Positions 60,575 to 60,654 of a DNA stretch of 60,654 bases are shown one piece after another (the stretch's first letter is position 1; each line of letters begins with the position of its first letter). The DNA lies in assembly GCA_016200225.1 (NCBI GenBank), contig JACQFD010000013.1, forward strand, positions 1 to 60,654. The letters are read 5' to 3'. A model generated the notes under the pieces. It was given only the letters and a program-made list of their open reading frames with translations. It did no database searches and was not told where the DNA came from. This DNA is from Planctomycetota bacterium. GTDB taxonomy: Bacteria; Planctomycetota; UBA1135; JACQFD01. A program made the position numbers and the translations under genes.

Positions 60575-60654
60575 TTATCGAACGTTGACGGACGTCGGTC
60601 CGAGGATCTGCGTCGCTCCGTAAATGTCGACGGTCTCGATCCAATAATTGTAAA
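60575..60654 (-). CDS. partial FN3-like secreted protein (C-terminus only)
   Basis: The last 25 or so codons of a minus-strand gene cut by the window edge. They read YNYWIETVDIYGATQILGP and end TSVNVR before a TAA. This matches the end of the FN3-like protein at 52,930-53,664 (YHYWLESVDIYGESQVIGP), so the gene is a paralogue. Both are followed by similar hairpin terminators. Confidence 0.8.
   Translation of the reverse strand, partial: YNYWIETVDIYGATQILGPTSVNVR

Overview
The window looks like a piece of a GC-rich bacterial chromosome, most likely from the Planctomycetota. The basis is a DUF1501/DUF1800 gene pair, secreted proteins with Pro-Ala-Ser linkers, tandem amidohydrolases, a discoidin-like glycosidase and a normal flagellar export/rod cluster. 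It has two parts. Positions 1 to about 21,100 are accessory DNA with low gene density, decayed genes and two families of interspersed repeats. Positions about 21,100 to the end are a dense, almost entirely minus-strand set of core and lineage genes.

Accessory part. A tRNA-Asn gene (minus strand, 21,099-21,174, CCA encoded) marks the boundary. The 320 or so bases beyond its 3' end, plus the last 8 bases of the tRNA, occur again at 6,171-6,498. The 14.6 kb between holds a DUF433/DUF5615 pair, an rve-type transposase, a truncated terminase small-subunit-like gene, a terminase large subunit, a tyrosine recombinase, a translationally coupled cassette (three small proteins, DUF2924, serine recombinase, HTH protein), and cargo: a membrane GAF/degenerate-EAL protein with a small partner, and a HEAT-repeat protein. 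Left of 6,171 the order serine-recombinase tail, HTH gene, IS3 OrfA stub, terminal repeat recurs as decayed sequence. I read this as two related integrative elements, one old and one younger, stacked at the tRNA-Asn gene. Two repeat families, called R (about 200 bp) and T (about 66 bp) here, were found only in this part.

Core part. Reading leftwards on the minus strand from about 33.2 kb there is one long run: an atypical kinase, a receiver fused to an RsbW-like ATPase, three TPR-type envelope proteins (one with an STN domain), a PAS histidine kinase, a sigma-54 activator, then flgB, flgC, fliE, fliF, fliG and fliH. Many junctions overlap by ATGA or TAATG, which implies translational coupling. 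The operon stops after fliH, next to the tRNA and the integrated element; no fliI is present.

From 33.4 to 45.9 kb lie two amidohydrolase-family proteins (partly pseudoenzymes), DUF1501 and DUF1800 proteins, a secreted protein with a 15-bp minisatellite, and three SGNH hydrolases. An RraB-like gene and leuS converge at 46.3 kb, followed by a 1000-residue secreted alpha-galactosidase-like enzyme. A 370-bp intergenic stretch with three large hairpins comes next. The window ends with secreted proteins: a small anchored carboxypeptidase-regulatory-like protein, an FN3-like protein with a strong terminator, a 320-residue protein coupled to a 1847-residue protein with a thioredoxin-like end, and the last codons of a second FN3-like paralogue.

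All calls were made by eye from translations and motifs. No database search or folding program was run.
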